From Topomyia yanbarensis (taxonomy: Eukaryota > Arthropoda > Insecta > Diptera > Culicidae), in the NCBI RefSeq assembly GCF_030247195.1, contig NC_080671.1, positions 411,008,044 through 411,072,043 on the forward strand: a stretch of 64,000 nucleotides of DNA. Reading direction: 5' to 3'. Within the stretch, counting starts at the first letter, position 1, and the number at the start of each line of letters is the position of its first letter. Positions 9,789 to 21,502 of this stretch are shown piece by piece. The notes under the pieces are model-generated. The model was not told the origin of the DNA. It was given only the letters and a program-made list of their open reading frames with translations, and ran no database searches. Made by a program: the position numbers and the translations under genes.

Positions 9789-10262
9789 AAAGGAATGAAA
9801 GGAATGAAAGGAATGAAAGGAATGAAAGGAATGAAAGGAATGAAAGGAATGAAAGGAATGAAAGGAATGAAAGGAATGAAAGGAAAGAAAGGAACGAAAG
9901 GAATGAAAGGAATGAAAGGAATGAAAGGAATGAAAGGAATGAACGGAATGAAAGGAATGAAAGGAATGAAAGGAATGAAAGGAATGAAAAGAATGAAAGG
10001 AATGAAAGGAATTAAAGGAATGAAAGGAATGAAAGGAATGAAAGGAATGAAAGGAATGAAAGGAATGAAAGGAATGAAAGGAATGAAAGGAATGAAAGGA
10101 ATGAAAGGAATGAAAGGAATGAAAGGAATGAAAGGAATGAAAGGAATGAAAGGAATGAAAGGAATGAAAGGAATGATAGAAATGAAAGGAATGAAAGGAA
10201 TGTTAATGAAAGGAATGAAAGCAAAGAAAGAAATAAAAAGAATGAAAGAAAAGAAAGGAAAA
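9789..10262. repeat. GGAATGAAA minisatellite, right part
   Basis: About fifty near-perfect 9-bp units, breaking down after about 10200 into AAAGAAAG-type degenerate sequence. Continuous in origin with 1815-2030. The Lys-Gly-Met and Phe-Leu-Ser frames here are not genes. Confidence 0.95.
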
Positions 10263-10520
10263 ATAGAGAAAACATAACAAAATCACAAATATCGACAAAA
10301 CATGGGACTAGAAAAACTAATTGCAAACATTTAAGAAACAGATAATTATTTAACAATTATAAACCAACAAACATTAGACAAATAAACAGAATAATAAAAA
10401 GTGAAGCAAAAAACACTGAAAGTAAATAAAGATTGATATAAAGCCAACCAATATAAATTAAATCTTCAATGAATGGAGAATAATTAAAATGTTTAGGAGC
10501 GGACAAAATGTACTTTGTAG

Positions 10521-11600
10521 ATTGATTGACTTGTACGCAGCGCACTTGGGTTAACCCATTATGTCCTAGCGTATGAAATTTTATACGCAAAAACAACATA
10601 TTTCTGGGTCATACTTGATATACAATAAAGGCGTTTTCAAACTTCTGGTCGTCTGTGAACGTTAATTATTGCCCTATAATTTATAATGTGTATGCTCAAT
10701 AAACTTTTTTACATAAAATTCCATTGTGTTTTCGAATGTCAAAGTTGAACAAAATTCACCCAGAATATGAGCAATACATATTATTAAATTTCTCTTCTAA
10801 ATCACAAATTCTTGTTTCGGATTGAGAACGAATGGCAATGAGAGGTGTGAATGATTTAGTTCAGTGCCTAAAAATGAAAGAAATTGGTGAAACAATTGCG
10901 AAAATTCTGCTGGCAGTACAAGGTATGAAATTTCATACGCTAGGCTGAACCGGTATATTTTTTTCCTAAGGCAAAATTATTTCCTCTTTAGGACCCATAG
11001 GGAATTTACAACTTTTTCGCTGATTTTAACGTTGAATCAGTGCGTTCAAGGTTAACAAATGCGTAATACGTTGCAAATCATGCCTGGTTTTAACCAGAAT
11101 ATTTTTTGTGTAAATTCTTGTAAGCAAATGTTCTTTTTCTTAAAATAACTGCAAAGATTGAGGGAAAGATGGTTTAATGCAGCGAACCAATCATGCGACG
11201 AAATGGCACGAAAGAGGAGAGAAGTGTTAAAATCATTCAAAAAAGCTGCTAAAATGATCTCGCAAGGTTGAAGTTATTATTCGATTTTATGCTAAATATA
11301 AGGATATTAGCCGAAATTTCTCTGTAATGATTTTTTGATACCCTATCAGCCCAGCGTATGAAATTTCATACGTTAGTTTTTTGCGCAACAAAACGTTTCA
11401 AAGAGGTTATTTTATTTTTCCCATACTTAATTCGGCATAATTTGAGGGCTCACGAAGTATTTCATAAATTATAAAAAGTTATAACATAGCTGGGTTATAA
11501 TGAGTTAAATTCAAACTCTGCACGTGTGGTTGGAGACTTTCCTAAAGAGATCGTTCTAATTTAAGAAAGAGGCGAATTACCCTAAGGCTCAAACCTTTCA
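10521..11600 (+). repeat. S1 SINE split by a TTAA element
   Basis: The left piece (10521-10554) carries the SINE head GACTTGTACGCAGCGCAC. The right piece (11505-11600) carries its continuation (CACGTGTGGTTGGAGA, then AAAGAGGCGAATTACC). Comparison with the intact SINE at 50568-50795 shows the break falls inside the B-box region, exactly at TTAA. The interval 10263-10520 is AT-rich with nothing else seen. Confidence 0.7.
10555..11504. mobile_element. piggyBac-like non-autonomous element A (TTAA target)
   Basis: 950 bp flanked by TTAA (10551-10554, 11505-11508), inside an S1 SINE. The ends CCCATTATGTCCTAG and, inverted, CTCATTATAACCCAG match at 11 of 15 positions. TTAA duplication and CC-starting ends are piggyBac features. 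Three copies of a palindrome lie within: GCGTATGAAATTTTATACGC at 10569-10588, and GTATGAAATTTCATAC cores at 10923-10938 and about 11356-11371. No transposase frame is present, so it would move only in trans. Confidence 0.75.
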
Positions 11601-11609
11601 AATTCAACC

Positions 11610-12148
11610 AAAAAACTTTAAACTGAAGAAACTGGGTTTGTTTTTAAATATGAAATTTAAATAAAAAATAATTTAAAAGTGAAAAGGGAGAAATGTATAA
11701 AATTAGAGAAATGAATATCAAGTAATAAAAATAAAGCAAAATATAAAATAAACAGAATAACAAATTTTAAAAAATAGCAAAGAATGCGTGGGGATAATAC
11801 GAAAATAGATCAATATAGCAAATTGAAATAAAAGAAACGCATCATATAGAGAAATTAGGATGCTACGGATTGTGCAAAAATATAATAAAAGAATCAAATC
11901 GTCAAAATTGAAACATGTTAAAAATAGTGTTGTGAATACAGTGTAGACCCGATTTAATTCTTTCTTGAGCATATTTTTCTTATCTTAGAGATACGAAATA
12001 GGCGAAAATAAAAATTCAAGTTCTGTTCTGTCAGATCCCCTTACAGGAAATTTAAACAAAATAATCAGAAAAGGTTATGAGGCTCTATCTAGGGACCAAA
12101 GAAGAATATTTTCAGAGCTTCAGTTTATTAAAAAAAAAAAGAAAAAAA
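11610..12148. other. AT-rich non-coding stretch
   Basis: A-rich, with no supported gene and no repeat recognised. Confidence 0.5.
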
Positions 12149-12226
12149 ATTTCCCCATTTTGTCAATGTCCCCGTTTTATCTGCCTAAAATTCACCAAGT
12201 GGTTGAAACGGGTCGTTACTGTATAA
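12149..12226 (-). repeat. Fragment of TA-MITE family F
   Basis: On the minus strand it reads TACAGTAACGACCCGTTTC...CACTTGGTGAATTTTAGGC...GACATTGACAAAATG, matching the left half of the complete element at 44467-44737. The other half is missing. Confidence 0.7.
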
Positions 12227-12307
12227 TATTTATAAATAGTGGAAAAAAGAAAATGGAAAAATAGTACCAACCATGGGAGAAAATTAAAAAAAATAGGAGA
12301 AAACTGT

Positions 12308-12649
12308 CATACTCAGTTGCGTTTCGGCTTCGCCTCATCAGAAACCGACGCTAACTTATTGTCGGAATAGATTAGCGCCGGCTTGACGCAAATCCCTTAG
12401 AACTAAAACACACTTTGTGTTTCAATCGAACGACTGATCAAACGTGATGTCCCGTTCGAGCAGAATTTCTGTTTATGCCGAAGTGACACAGTGAAGTCGA
12501 ACGGAACATCATGTTTGATCAGTCGTTTGATTGAAACACAAAGTGTGTTTTAGTTTTAAGGGATTTTCGTCAAGCCGGCGCTAATCTATTCCGACAATAA
12601 GTTAGTGTCGGTTTCTGATGAGGCGAAGCCGAAACGTAAACTGAGTATG
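12308..12649. mobile_element. Foldback/hairpin MITE
   Basis: Arms of about 152 bp (12308-12459 and 12497-12649) are almost perfect inverted copies around a 37-bp spacer. The outer ends read CATACTCAGT and ACTGAGTATG. A few transitions separate the arms (for example CGCCGG/CGTCAAGCCGG region and CACGTTTGATC/CATGTTTGATC). It has no coding capacity and could transcribe to a long hairpin RNA. Confidence 0.85.
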
Positions 12650-13300
12650 AAATACGGATTTGTGCCCTCAAGTGCACAGACTGGTTTTACCAACAAATTT
12701 TCACCCTAGTGAAAAATTTTGGTTTTTACCAAATTTTCCTCCTTAGGGTGAAATATAGCGTAATGGAGAAAACTAAATAATTGGAAAAATATAAAAAAAA
12801 CACTCTTGATATGGAAAGTGAAATCAATTCCTAGACGAAGGAAAAATTTATAAAACAAAAGATAAAACAAGATCGAACATAATAAGATAGAAATATTAAA
12901 ATAACTGAATATTTTTTAAAGAACAAGAACAAAGAAAAGAAAAAAGTTAAACGAAAAATATAGCAAGTGGCAAACAGAAAAATAAATGCCAAAATGGATT
13001 GGAATGGAATATGAAAAAATGAAGAAATAAAAATACCGAACATTCAATCTAAAATAAAAATTGAATAAATAAAACGAAAAATAAATAAACCAACAAAACA
13101 ACGGAAAATACGCAAAAGAAAAAATCAGAAATGTATGAAGAAAACGAAAAATTGCGAAGAAAAAATTTATTACTGAGTAATTCTACAAAGTTCCGTCCGA
13201 AAATATTTAAAATCGTGACCGACCAAATTAGATTTTTATGAAACTTTAAACATTTCACCGGCATGGAAGACTAAACATTTTTCACAATCAGTAAGATTAT
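12650..13300. other. AT-rich non-coding DNA
   Basis: Contains a small inverted repeat near 12704-12754 (TTTCACCCTAG...CTTAGGGTGAAA), possibly a worn MITE. Otherwise very A-rich with no gene. Confidence 0.5.
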
Positions 13301-13307
13301 TTTAACT

Positions 13308-14025
13308 CAAGAGCAACTTTTTAAAAGGGCGTAGATATTTCTACGCGCATCAATTTCAATTTTTTTTTCGATTACTGTATTTTATACCGCAAAACTTTCT
13401 GAGAATGAGTTACTGGGAACGAATATTTCTGTACGAAAAAAAAACAGCTTATAACTTTCAAAAGGTTTACAATATCGCCTTGATGTCGAAGGGAGAAGTT
13501 ACAGTAAATGTTATGGGCCTTTTGAAAAATGTATTGTTGTTGGTGAAGAAACGCAAATAACTTCTGAAAAGGTCGTAATAAAACAAAAGAAATGATGTGT
13601 TAAAACAAAATTTAAAATATCTAGAGAACTACGACATTTCAGAAAATTTTTATTTAAACATTTTGATTTAAAATGGCGTTTAGCATCATATTCAAAAAGA
13701 ATTATTGCAAGAAAAACTTTTTTCTCCATCATACAAACATTCAAAATATTTCTTTCTTGGTTTTTGTTGACATAAAATAAAAAATTAGAAAAAATGTTTT
13801 TTTTTGCAATTTAAATCTTTAACACAAATTTTTGTTTTTGTGAAAAATGACACAACATTTTTTCAGTGCATATTTTTTTCATACAGAAATATTTATCACC
13901 TGTAGCTCGTTCTCAGAAAGTTTTGCTGTATAAAATAGAGTAATCGAACAAAAATAGCATTAAAATTATTGCAAGTAGAAATGTCTACGCCCTTTGAAAA
14001 ATTGCTCTTATATCAAAATATTGCA
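13308..14025. mobile_element. Long-TIR DNA element J (non-autonomous)
   Basis: Inverted arms of roughly 150 bp. The left arm, AAGAGCAACTTTTTAAAAGG then GGCGTAGATATTTCTACG and CAAAACTTTCTGAGAA, is mirrored at 13860-14025. The arms are diverged but unmistakable. The middle is AT-rich with no transposase. Confidence 0.7.
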
Positions 14026-14097
14026 ATTGTCAGAGAAAATCATGGAGATTCATAAACCGAACACAACTTAAAAGTTTATTTCGAATCGACGATGGTC

Positions 14098-14200
14098 ATA
14101 CCCTAGTAACAATTGAGGTTTTATGACACTCTGGAGGTCTCTCTTAAAACTTAGATTGCACTTGTAATGTGCTATAAAACTTAAATTGTTACTTGGGTAT
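14098..14200. mobile_element. 103-bp MITE K
   Basis: The ends ATACCCTAGTAACAATTGAG and, inverted, ATACCCAAGTAACAATTTAA match over about 30 bp, continuing through GGTTTTATGACAC / GTTTTATAGCAC. It is a compact hairpin-forming element. Confidence 0.75.
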
Positions 14201-14279
14201 TTTGTGGTTGGCTGGTTTCTCATGGAATCCCTTTAATTAATAAAAATAAATGGCAAAAGAGATATTGACTGCGATTTAG

Positions 14280-15894
14280 ATGTTCCAGTTCTATATGTCG
14301 GCGTAGCAGTCTGTGGGGGCTTTTTAGAACGAAAAACGTATTTTCTTTGTCCGACGGTTAGGTGTAGGTTAGTATTATCTTCAGGGGATACTGTATTTGA
14401 AAACATAACCATTTACATCACAATTAAGCGCGCATAACAAACAAGACATGACTTACAATTACTGTTTCGGTCCACGGTCAGTGGATTTTTAACCCTAGAA
14501 CGTTGCACTGAGGTGTACAAATGTACCCCACGTCTTCTTTGGAGCCGTGAGAAGACGACAATTCGGCATTTACCGACCTGGGACCCTAACCATAATTCAA
14601 TTTGAAGTTCCTAGTAAGAGTAGGAAAAGACGGTGTAGTAAGTTTGCTTATAGCCTTTGTGAAAGCAGGTGCCAAAGTTGGCGTAAGGTACATTTGTACC
14701 CCAGTGTACGGTTGCCGTTAGCGTTTCGTCAGGTTTCGTGCTGTCGGTGGAAATATGACTCGTGCCAATACCAGTTTAAATATTGGTTGTTTTGCTACGT
14801 TAGTAACAATTAGTATTATATAATCGTGTATAATAATTTATTCAATTAATTTAATTTAATTTTGAAATAGAAAAAAATTGTTCTTATTTTTGCTGATTTT
14901 TATAGTTTTATTGTATATTTTTATAGTTTTTCAAATCAATGGCTCGCAAGAATAATTTGCACACAGTAACTTCTGTAACAGTAACATCGCCTGTTACCAA
15001 TGTATTACTGGTCAGAAATATTTTTTTCATTTCAATTCTCACTCCATTTCGTGATATTTTCCAAAACACGATTTTTAAACTTTCACTCTTCCAAATAACT
15101 GCACTTTTTCAAAAATATCTAGATTCCATTTTATATCGTTTCTAGACCTTTTTTTAAACTTTTAGAATCAATTTCAAATCGTTAAAAAAATCGCAAAGTT
15201 ATAGTAATTTTTGTAAATAATGTCAAAACCGCGATTTTTTCACTTTTTTTGTTCAAACCAATTTATGTAACATTGATTTAATAAAATCCGTATTTTCACT
15301 TGCACAACTGTTTTCGCAATTAAAAAACGAAGAAGATGATGTATTATACATTTCGTTTGTTTGCATTTTTACCTGCGAAAATAGCGAACAAACGCATGGG
15401 GTACATTTGTACCCCAGTGTAACGTTCTAGGGTGGAAAACGCAAGCTAATTGTCATTTTCAATTGGACGGTAGTTGGTACATTGGTTACTCAATCGGTTA
15501 AAACAATTTAAATTGTAGAAATAATAACCCTATTATTTGCCATTACCAAAAAAAGATCAAATCAAGAGAGTAAGCGACAATCGAATTTAGGGTATTCTAT
15601 AATTCAGATAAAAAACGAATTTTAACGGATTGAACAGCCAATCTACCAACTACTGTCCATTTGTTAAACGACGATTAGCTTTAAAAAATCGCTTAACGTG
15701 GAATGAAACAAATCATTGTTAGTCATGTCTTGTACGTTGTGTCGTTCTAATTGTTATGTAAACGGTATTATGTTTTCAGATATAGTATCCCCTGAAGGCG
15801 ATGCACACCTGAATCGAAACGTCGGACAGGAAAACAGGTGTTTCGTTCTAAAAAGCTCCCGCGGACTGCTAAGCCGAAACATAGACCCGGGATC
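14280..15894. mobile_element. Foldback element L with ~200-bp arms
   Basis: The left arm (about 14280-14488) is mirrored by the right arm (about 15683-15894). Shared inverted blocks include TTTTTAGAACG / CGTTCTAAAAA, CAGGGGATACTG / tAGTATCCCCTG and AAGACATGAC / GTCATGTCTT. The centre holds the separate TTAA element B. Exact outer ends are uncertain because the arms fade near 14280 and 15894. Confidence 0.7.
14493..15432. mobile_element. piggyBac-like non-autonomous element B
   Basis: The left end TTAA-CCCTAGAACGTT and right end AACGTTCTAGGG are perfect 12-bp inverted termini; the right flank is TGGA instead of TTAA, so the target copy has mutated or been lost. Three internal palindrome copies: GGTGTACAAATGTACCCC (14512-14529), GGTACATTTGTACCCC (14687-14702) and GGGGTACATTTGTACCCC (15398-15415). 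The layout matches element A although the palindrome sequence differs. The short frames at 14547-14813 and 14939-15145 are not convincing genes. Confidence 0.7.
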
Positions 15895-15899
15895 AAAAA

Positions 15900-16440
15900 A
15901 ACAAGAAGACTCGTATGCATGCTAAACTGAAAAATATGATGAAGAATAGAAAATTCAAAAGGGTACAATTGGAATAAATGAAACAAATAGGAAAATGGGA
16001 AAAGTAGAATTTTAATATAAGAAGCAGTGAAATAAATTGACTGATGGCAAAACAAACGATATAAAATTTGCCACTGCGTAATTTACAACATAAAATTGTA
16101 AAAAGGAAGGGAAATTTCAACTAATAATGAAGAAGGCAAAATGAAAAAGTAAACAGAAGAAAAAAATAAAAATATGGTAACAATAAAAACTAGGTAAGAA
16201 ATGTAAAGTAGAAAATGGAAAATATGAACATGAAAAAATATGGAAAAAAAACTTAGAAAACAGGCTAAAAATTGGGAGAATTGAACAAAATAAAAAATGG
16301 AAAGTGAAAAAATTAGAAAAAAAAACTAGATAAATTTAAAAAGGTTTTTGTTTATGTCATGCGACCAACTGATCTCAAAATCAAAATTTTGGAACAATTA
16401 TTTCATTTTTTGGGTTTTGACATGAGTGTCAAGACCTTTT
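15900..16440. other. A-rich non-coding stretch
   Basis: Purine-rich low-complexity DNA with no supported feature. Confidence 0.5.
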
Positions 16441-16690
16441 GGTGGTATCCAACGGGGAAAACAGATCGAAATGGTGAGTTAAATAAAAGCAATTGCCATC
16501 AGAGGCAGAGTTCGAACCTGCAACCCTTGGGACTCCGGTCCAATGAACTAACCCTTATTCTATCCTTCGGCTATGATGTCGTCCCAGAAAGAACACATGA
16601 TTATCGCATTGGCGACAGTGATTATACCACTGCCTCTAGAGAGGGATCGCACAGAACCGCCGCTGCCACTCAACACATTTGATTTATTAA
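16440..16690 (-). repeat. tRNA-like SINE family S2, second copy
   Basis: On the minus strand, AGGGTTAGTTCATTGGACC then GGAGTCCCAAGGGTTGCAGG and TTCGAACTCTGCCTCTG correspond to the tRNA-like body of the copy at 839-912. The flanks match too (GACGACATC...GAACACATGATTATC). The acceptor stem no longer pairs, so it is more decayed. 16700-17190 shows no recognisable feature. Confidence 0.6.
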
Positions 16691-17199
16691 ATTTCCCCGC
16701 CAGATACCTGTTTAGTGTTATTCGTGTACATTTTGGAATGTACGAGTGAAAGTGTACTGTAACGATTTGTTGTTGCAACTTTGGAACAAGAAATCGTTAC
16801 GTTCAGGAAGCGAAAACTATTAAAGTTCAAAATCTTTCGCTCCTCCAGGTACGAAGATTTTGAAGCAGTGACTTATTTTTATCTCGCCAAGATTTTATGA
16901 AAAATTTTGAACTGCCAAATACGAAAATCATTGCTATTTGTGTTTCCGAGTTTAAGTTTTAAAATTTTTTGGAAGGTTTTCTGCAACTTTTGAGATGCAT
17001 CTTGTTTAAACTAAAAGAAAAAAGCTTGACTTTATTCACCTAAAACGAATATTTGGGAGCGTAAATGCATCTGTTTTTTCGCTCTTCAACTGTGAGTGAA
17101 AAGCTTCCAGGTTGTAACGCTACAATTTGACCCAACGCATTGAGCAAAAATGGCAGACGCTGCTCTAACCAACGGCTTTAAATGGGTGATGTGATAATT

Positions 17200-19480
17200 G
17201 GAATATGGCAAAAATAGGCACATTACCCTATTTCACTTTCCGCTAAAAACATACCGAAACTACCCACACAGTGAATTAGCAATCACTACCTATTCAATTG
17301 TGAAGGAAGCTCATCTCATTCACAGTACTGGAAAAGGCGACCTCATAATGACACTGTATAGCATCAGCGAAGGCCACCGCCGAAGCGGAAGGTCATCAGG
17401 GATGATGGCGCCGCCGCCGGCTGCTATTTTATTAGATAAATAAACCCTCCAATCGAAGTTGAGATGGAACAGCAGCAGCAGCAGGATGAACGGTACAATA
17501 CACTTAGACTAGCTCTTCCGTTCCATTCTGCGAGTTCTTATGCCCGCGCGGAACTATTTCTATGGCGAACCGGGAACTAGCAGCGGCAGGCTCCCCGTGG
17601 CGGTGCTTGCGCCAACTCCGTGGTATTTATTTTAATTTGATTATTCAATTAAGTTTCTTCGGACGACAAATTCCTGTGAGGCGTGGCCCTTCACAGCCCA
17701 CCCAGAAACGCTCAGACGCGGGAGAAAACGGTACGGCGAACTTGAAGGAAGCCATTAAATGAAGTCTCCTTACTGGTGCGGTCGCTGAGCCCCTGTTGGA
17801 CCACAAAGACGAAGACGATGACGACGACGGGGCTGCTGACGCTTCATTGTTGATTCTCTCATTGATTGCGTCTAGTGTTGATTCAATTTGCTTCGAGATG
17901 GGAGGAGATGTTTTTGTGGATAATGAGTTTTAATTGGCGTTGTTATTGATTCAAGTTGAAAGGCTTTTCCAATTCGACGGCAGCCGTGGGAAGGTTGGTC
18001 CCGAACGGAACGAGTCCTCCTAGAGAAGTGGACAATGCAGGTATTGGGGCACAAAAGTGTTTTGATTCAACCTGATATTCGAAACTCTATTCTTTAAAGA
18101 TTCGGTAGACTATCCGTAGAATTTGCTGTTTCGAATAGTTTATGTATTTTTTTTACCTTTTGTCATAGTTCTTGAATTACGAATACTCACATAAGCTATT
18201 TTAGTTCCGTTATTTTAATTACCTTTAAACTAGCAAGCTAACAACTTCCTCTAGATGAGTGAGATGGCCAAAGTCTCTCGATTTTTTTTTTCTACGTTCG
18301 CTACGCCATGGTTCCGAAAGTTAGTAATCATTTTTTAAATTAACTCAGCTTGGCAGAAATATTTCAATTTGCACTTAATTTGAGTCAGATTTATTGTCAC
18401 CAGCTGTCACAAACATCTGCAGAAGACCAAATTAGACTAGTCCTAAAGGTAACTTATACACTTCATCGCCAGATTTGCTAATTCCGCTAATATCCGTTAA
18501 AGAGGCGTTCTAATGTTCTTGTAAAGGAACCTCCCTAGCCAGCAAACACACTGAAAAAGGTAAAAATTGAACTTCCACCTTTCCCCTCCGGAACTTTTAC
18601 AAACCGAACGAATCGAAGGTCAGCTATTCCGCTGCCGTTTCATAGCAAAGTAATACCTACTATGTACACACATTTTTGTTTGACTTGCGGGTCCACTGGT
18701 CATGGTTAGGAGGGGAGCTAACCTGGCGAAAACCTGCACCACGGGGGAACGCTTCTCGGCGAACAAGAAATTGAGCAGCAAGCATACCCATTAAAAGCAT
18801 AATTGATTCGAAATTCGTTTTTCAATTATCATTTTTCTTGTAGCCAAAGCAGCGAATGCGAATAAGAAAAGACGACGAAGGCGGAGGACGGGGTGGGGGT
18901 AAGAGGTCATATCAAAACCGTGGCTAGCCAGCTGGGAGGAACTCGGGGGAAAGGGTCGCGGTGGGAGCTTTAGTCGAAAAGAACGAGCGAAAGGTAATTA
19001 AAACATTGGAATTTTCTGCCGGGAAAGCGCGCTGCGGTTGGATGGTGGTGCCGATGGTGGTGCTAATTACTATTTTCGTACAAGTGCATTTAATGTAGTT
19101 AGTTGATGTGTTCTGTCTGTCGGTTTGCGCCGAGGCGAATCAAATTAAGTGGTTCTTGGTGAGGTTCAATGGACTGTGCGGTGCGGAGTGATCAATTAGT
19201 GCATCGGAATTGGATACTGTTTCCTCGTTTAGGTTCAATTGGAAATAGATTACAATCGAACGATTGGAGAGACTGTGCAGAGTGCGGATGTAATACAGCA
19301 AGTTTCGAAACGATTATCGACTTCCCTGCTTCATTTTCTACGGGCAGATGTTTGTACTTAACAATAATAGTATTTTTAGTATTTTTAATACCACACAAAC
19401 CCTCGTCGAATGGTAATAGCTTTAGTGACAAACCATCGAATGTTACAAAAGCTCACGGAAATTCAAGAACCACGTGCTTT
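17200..19480. other. Low-repeat island, function unknown
   Basis: This 2.3 kb contrasts with its surroundings: mixed base composition, GC-rich patches (GGCGCCGCCGCCGGCTGC near 17407), short CAG and GAC runs (17470-17485, 17805-17830), TAATTA-type homeodomain cores (near 19066) and none of the repeats found elsewhere. I see no spliceable coding frame with a recognised domain. It could be conserved intronic or intergenic regulatory DNA, or merely unique sequence. Confidence 0.3.
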
Positions 19481-20590
19481 GAAGTCTATTCGGGCAGGAT
19501 CGATGCACGGGACATCAGTAACGTCCGCCTACCACAGATCAAGCGATCAATGGGAACGTTGATGAATTGTTGAGCTTCTGGGACTTATTCATTTCGTTTA
19601 TACATTGGAAGGTAGACCTAGCAGAGATAGAGTAATTCCACTACTTGAAGATGTGTTTTCAAGGGGAGCCTGAAAGCATGATTGGCCTACTCCACATCAC
19701 CAAAGTCCAAAAATCAGGTTGCATGCGAAATGCTGTTGAGGCGATACAACAACAAGCAATTGAAGAAGCGGCAGGTACAGTCGCTCAATCTACCGACACT
19801 GTTCAAGGAATGAGTAGCCGATCTCTAGGTTCTCGTCGAAGGCTTCAAGCCGGAGAGAAATATAGGTGTAAGGGTTGCGGAAGCTACTGCGAGCAATAAT
19901 CCAATTTCCAGGGATCCTCTGCCTCTCCCTCAACCGAAATAGTGAAAGTAGCTTCCGCTGATGTTCTGGTGCCCAGTGTGAACCAGTATTCTTCGCCAGT
20001 TCCACTAACTACAGCAGTTGTTGTGATTGAGCAAGACAAAGATTATCAGTTTCCTTCTCTCATTCTTCTGAATTCGGGTTCGAAAAAATTTTTATCACAA
20101 AACCGTTGAATCAGCGGCTAGAGCAGCTCGTGATCGTGTGGATATATCGGTCCTCAGGATTGTTATGTGGCTATTATGAACATTACAAGACGAAATCAAC
20201 AACGGACTAGGCTGGGACCACTACCTCCAACAGTGGGTGAGTTCTGGAAAAGATACGTGATCTTATCGAAAGTCTTGAAGATCGAGATTTATTGCTTTTC
20301 AGATGCTTCGAAGAAGGCTTACGGCGCTAATGTCTGTACGGGAGGAGTCTGAATACAAAATGGGAGCTTAGAGTCCCACTGCTATCCCCCAAATCTAAGG
20401 TTGCCTTTCTGAAGTACCTAAGCACACCTAGATTGCGGTGCACTTCTAGCAGCCAGCTATATGAGAAGGTTGAGTATTGAGTAGTCGATGGGAATCACAA
20501 CAAAGACTTTCTTCTGAACCGCCTCAACATGTATCTTACGGTGAAAACAGGCTGTTAACAGTTATGTGCCCAACAAAAAAACACCTTTAA

Positions 20591-21251
20591 CAGGCCAACG
20601 TGGGTACCCGGGTACCCACAATTTGAAATGCTCATAACTATGGCTTCCTTTAACCGATTTGGACACTTTTGGATTCAGAAACTCGTCCACTTTTTGATTC
20701 TGTAAAGTTGAACCGGATGAATGGATCTGATTCTTGGTAATCCGGATTTTCCGTGGTAATGTTCCATTACTAGGGTATGATTTGTACATTTTAATAATGT
20801 CCTAGCAATATTAGTATCAAAAATCTTCAAATTGTCTCGGAAGTCTGTTATTTATTGTTACGGGACCCTATGGTAATTTAAAAAATGGAATTGGAATGGA
20901 ATGGCCACTCACGGCCCCACGGGAACATGCTCCGGAATGTCCGTTCCGGGGTCAAATCACCAAATGGTTCCAAAATCACGAGATACAGCCTACTGATACA
21001 ATTCCAAGAATTTTGATACCCATATTGCCAGTATTCCATTGAAGTTCACAAATAGTATCCCAGTACTGGAACCTGCTTCCGGAAATCCGGATTCCCGGAA
21101 ACCGAATGAAGTAACCCGATTTATTTTTACCACGTCCAAAAGCGGATGAGTTCCTGAATCCAAAACACCCAAAAGCATCAAAATCGGTTGGAAATTATCT
21201 GAGTTATTGGTATTTCAGTTTTGTGGGTACCCGGGTACCCATGTCGGCCTG
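20591..21251. mobile_element. TTAA-type element C with GGTACCCGGGTACC palindromes
   Basis: 661 bp. Inverted ends CAGGCCAACG and CAGGCCGACA lead straight into TGGGTACCCGGGTACCCA at both ends (20601-20618; 21224-21241). Similarity continues inward (AATCGGTTGGAAATTATC / AACCGATTT). Left flank is TTAA, right flank TTAC, so a mutated TTAA duplication is likely. No protein. Confidence 0.65.
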
Positions 21252-21318
21252 TTACGTAGTAAAAAAATTCAGGAGCCCCTCCTAACTCCCTCCCTTACTA
21301 TATCAACAATATTATTAA

Positions 21319-21447
21319 CCCAAAAGCTTGACTTAGTGAAGTTCTAAGATGTCGCAAAGTTTCGATTTCCAGCTATGGATAAAACATGGGAATTTTATTA
21401 ATTGAAACCTAAAAAGGTACCCGGGTACCGCGTCGGATACACAACGG
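21319..21447 (-). mobile_element. Short TTAA-flanked element C'
   Basis: 129 bp between TTAA at 21315-21318 and 21448-21451. From the right on the minus strand it reads CCGTTGTGTATCCGACGC and then GGTACCCGGGTACC (21416-21429): terminus, about 18-bp gap, palindrome, as in elements A and B. The left end CCCAAAAGC does not match beyond CC, so it may be a deletion derivative. Confidence 0.4.
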
Positions 21448-21502
21448 TTAAACGGCGAATGGCGAAACATCAAACAATAACGGAGAGCTGTAAATTGGGA
21501 TA

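Noticed and set aside
9671..10356. Long Lys-Gly-Met, Asn-Glu-Arg and Phe-Leu-Ser frames to the right of the BEL element
   Set aside because: Same minisatellite in different frames; no domain, no start context, frame length set by the repeat.
19169..19573. 134-codon frame as a host gene
   Set aside because: Its 3' part overlaps degraded Pao Gag sequence and the 5' part has no recognised domain.
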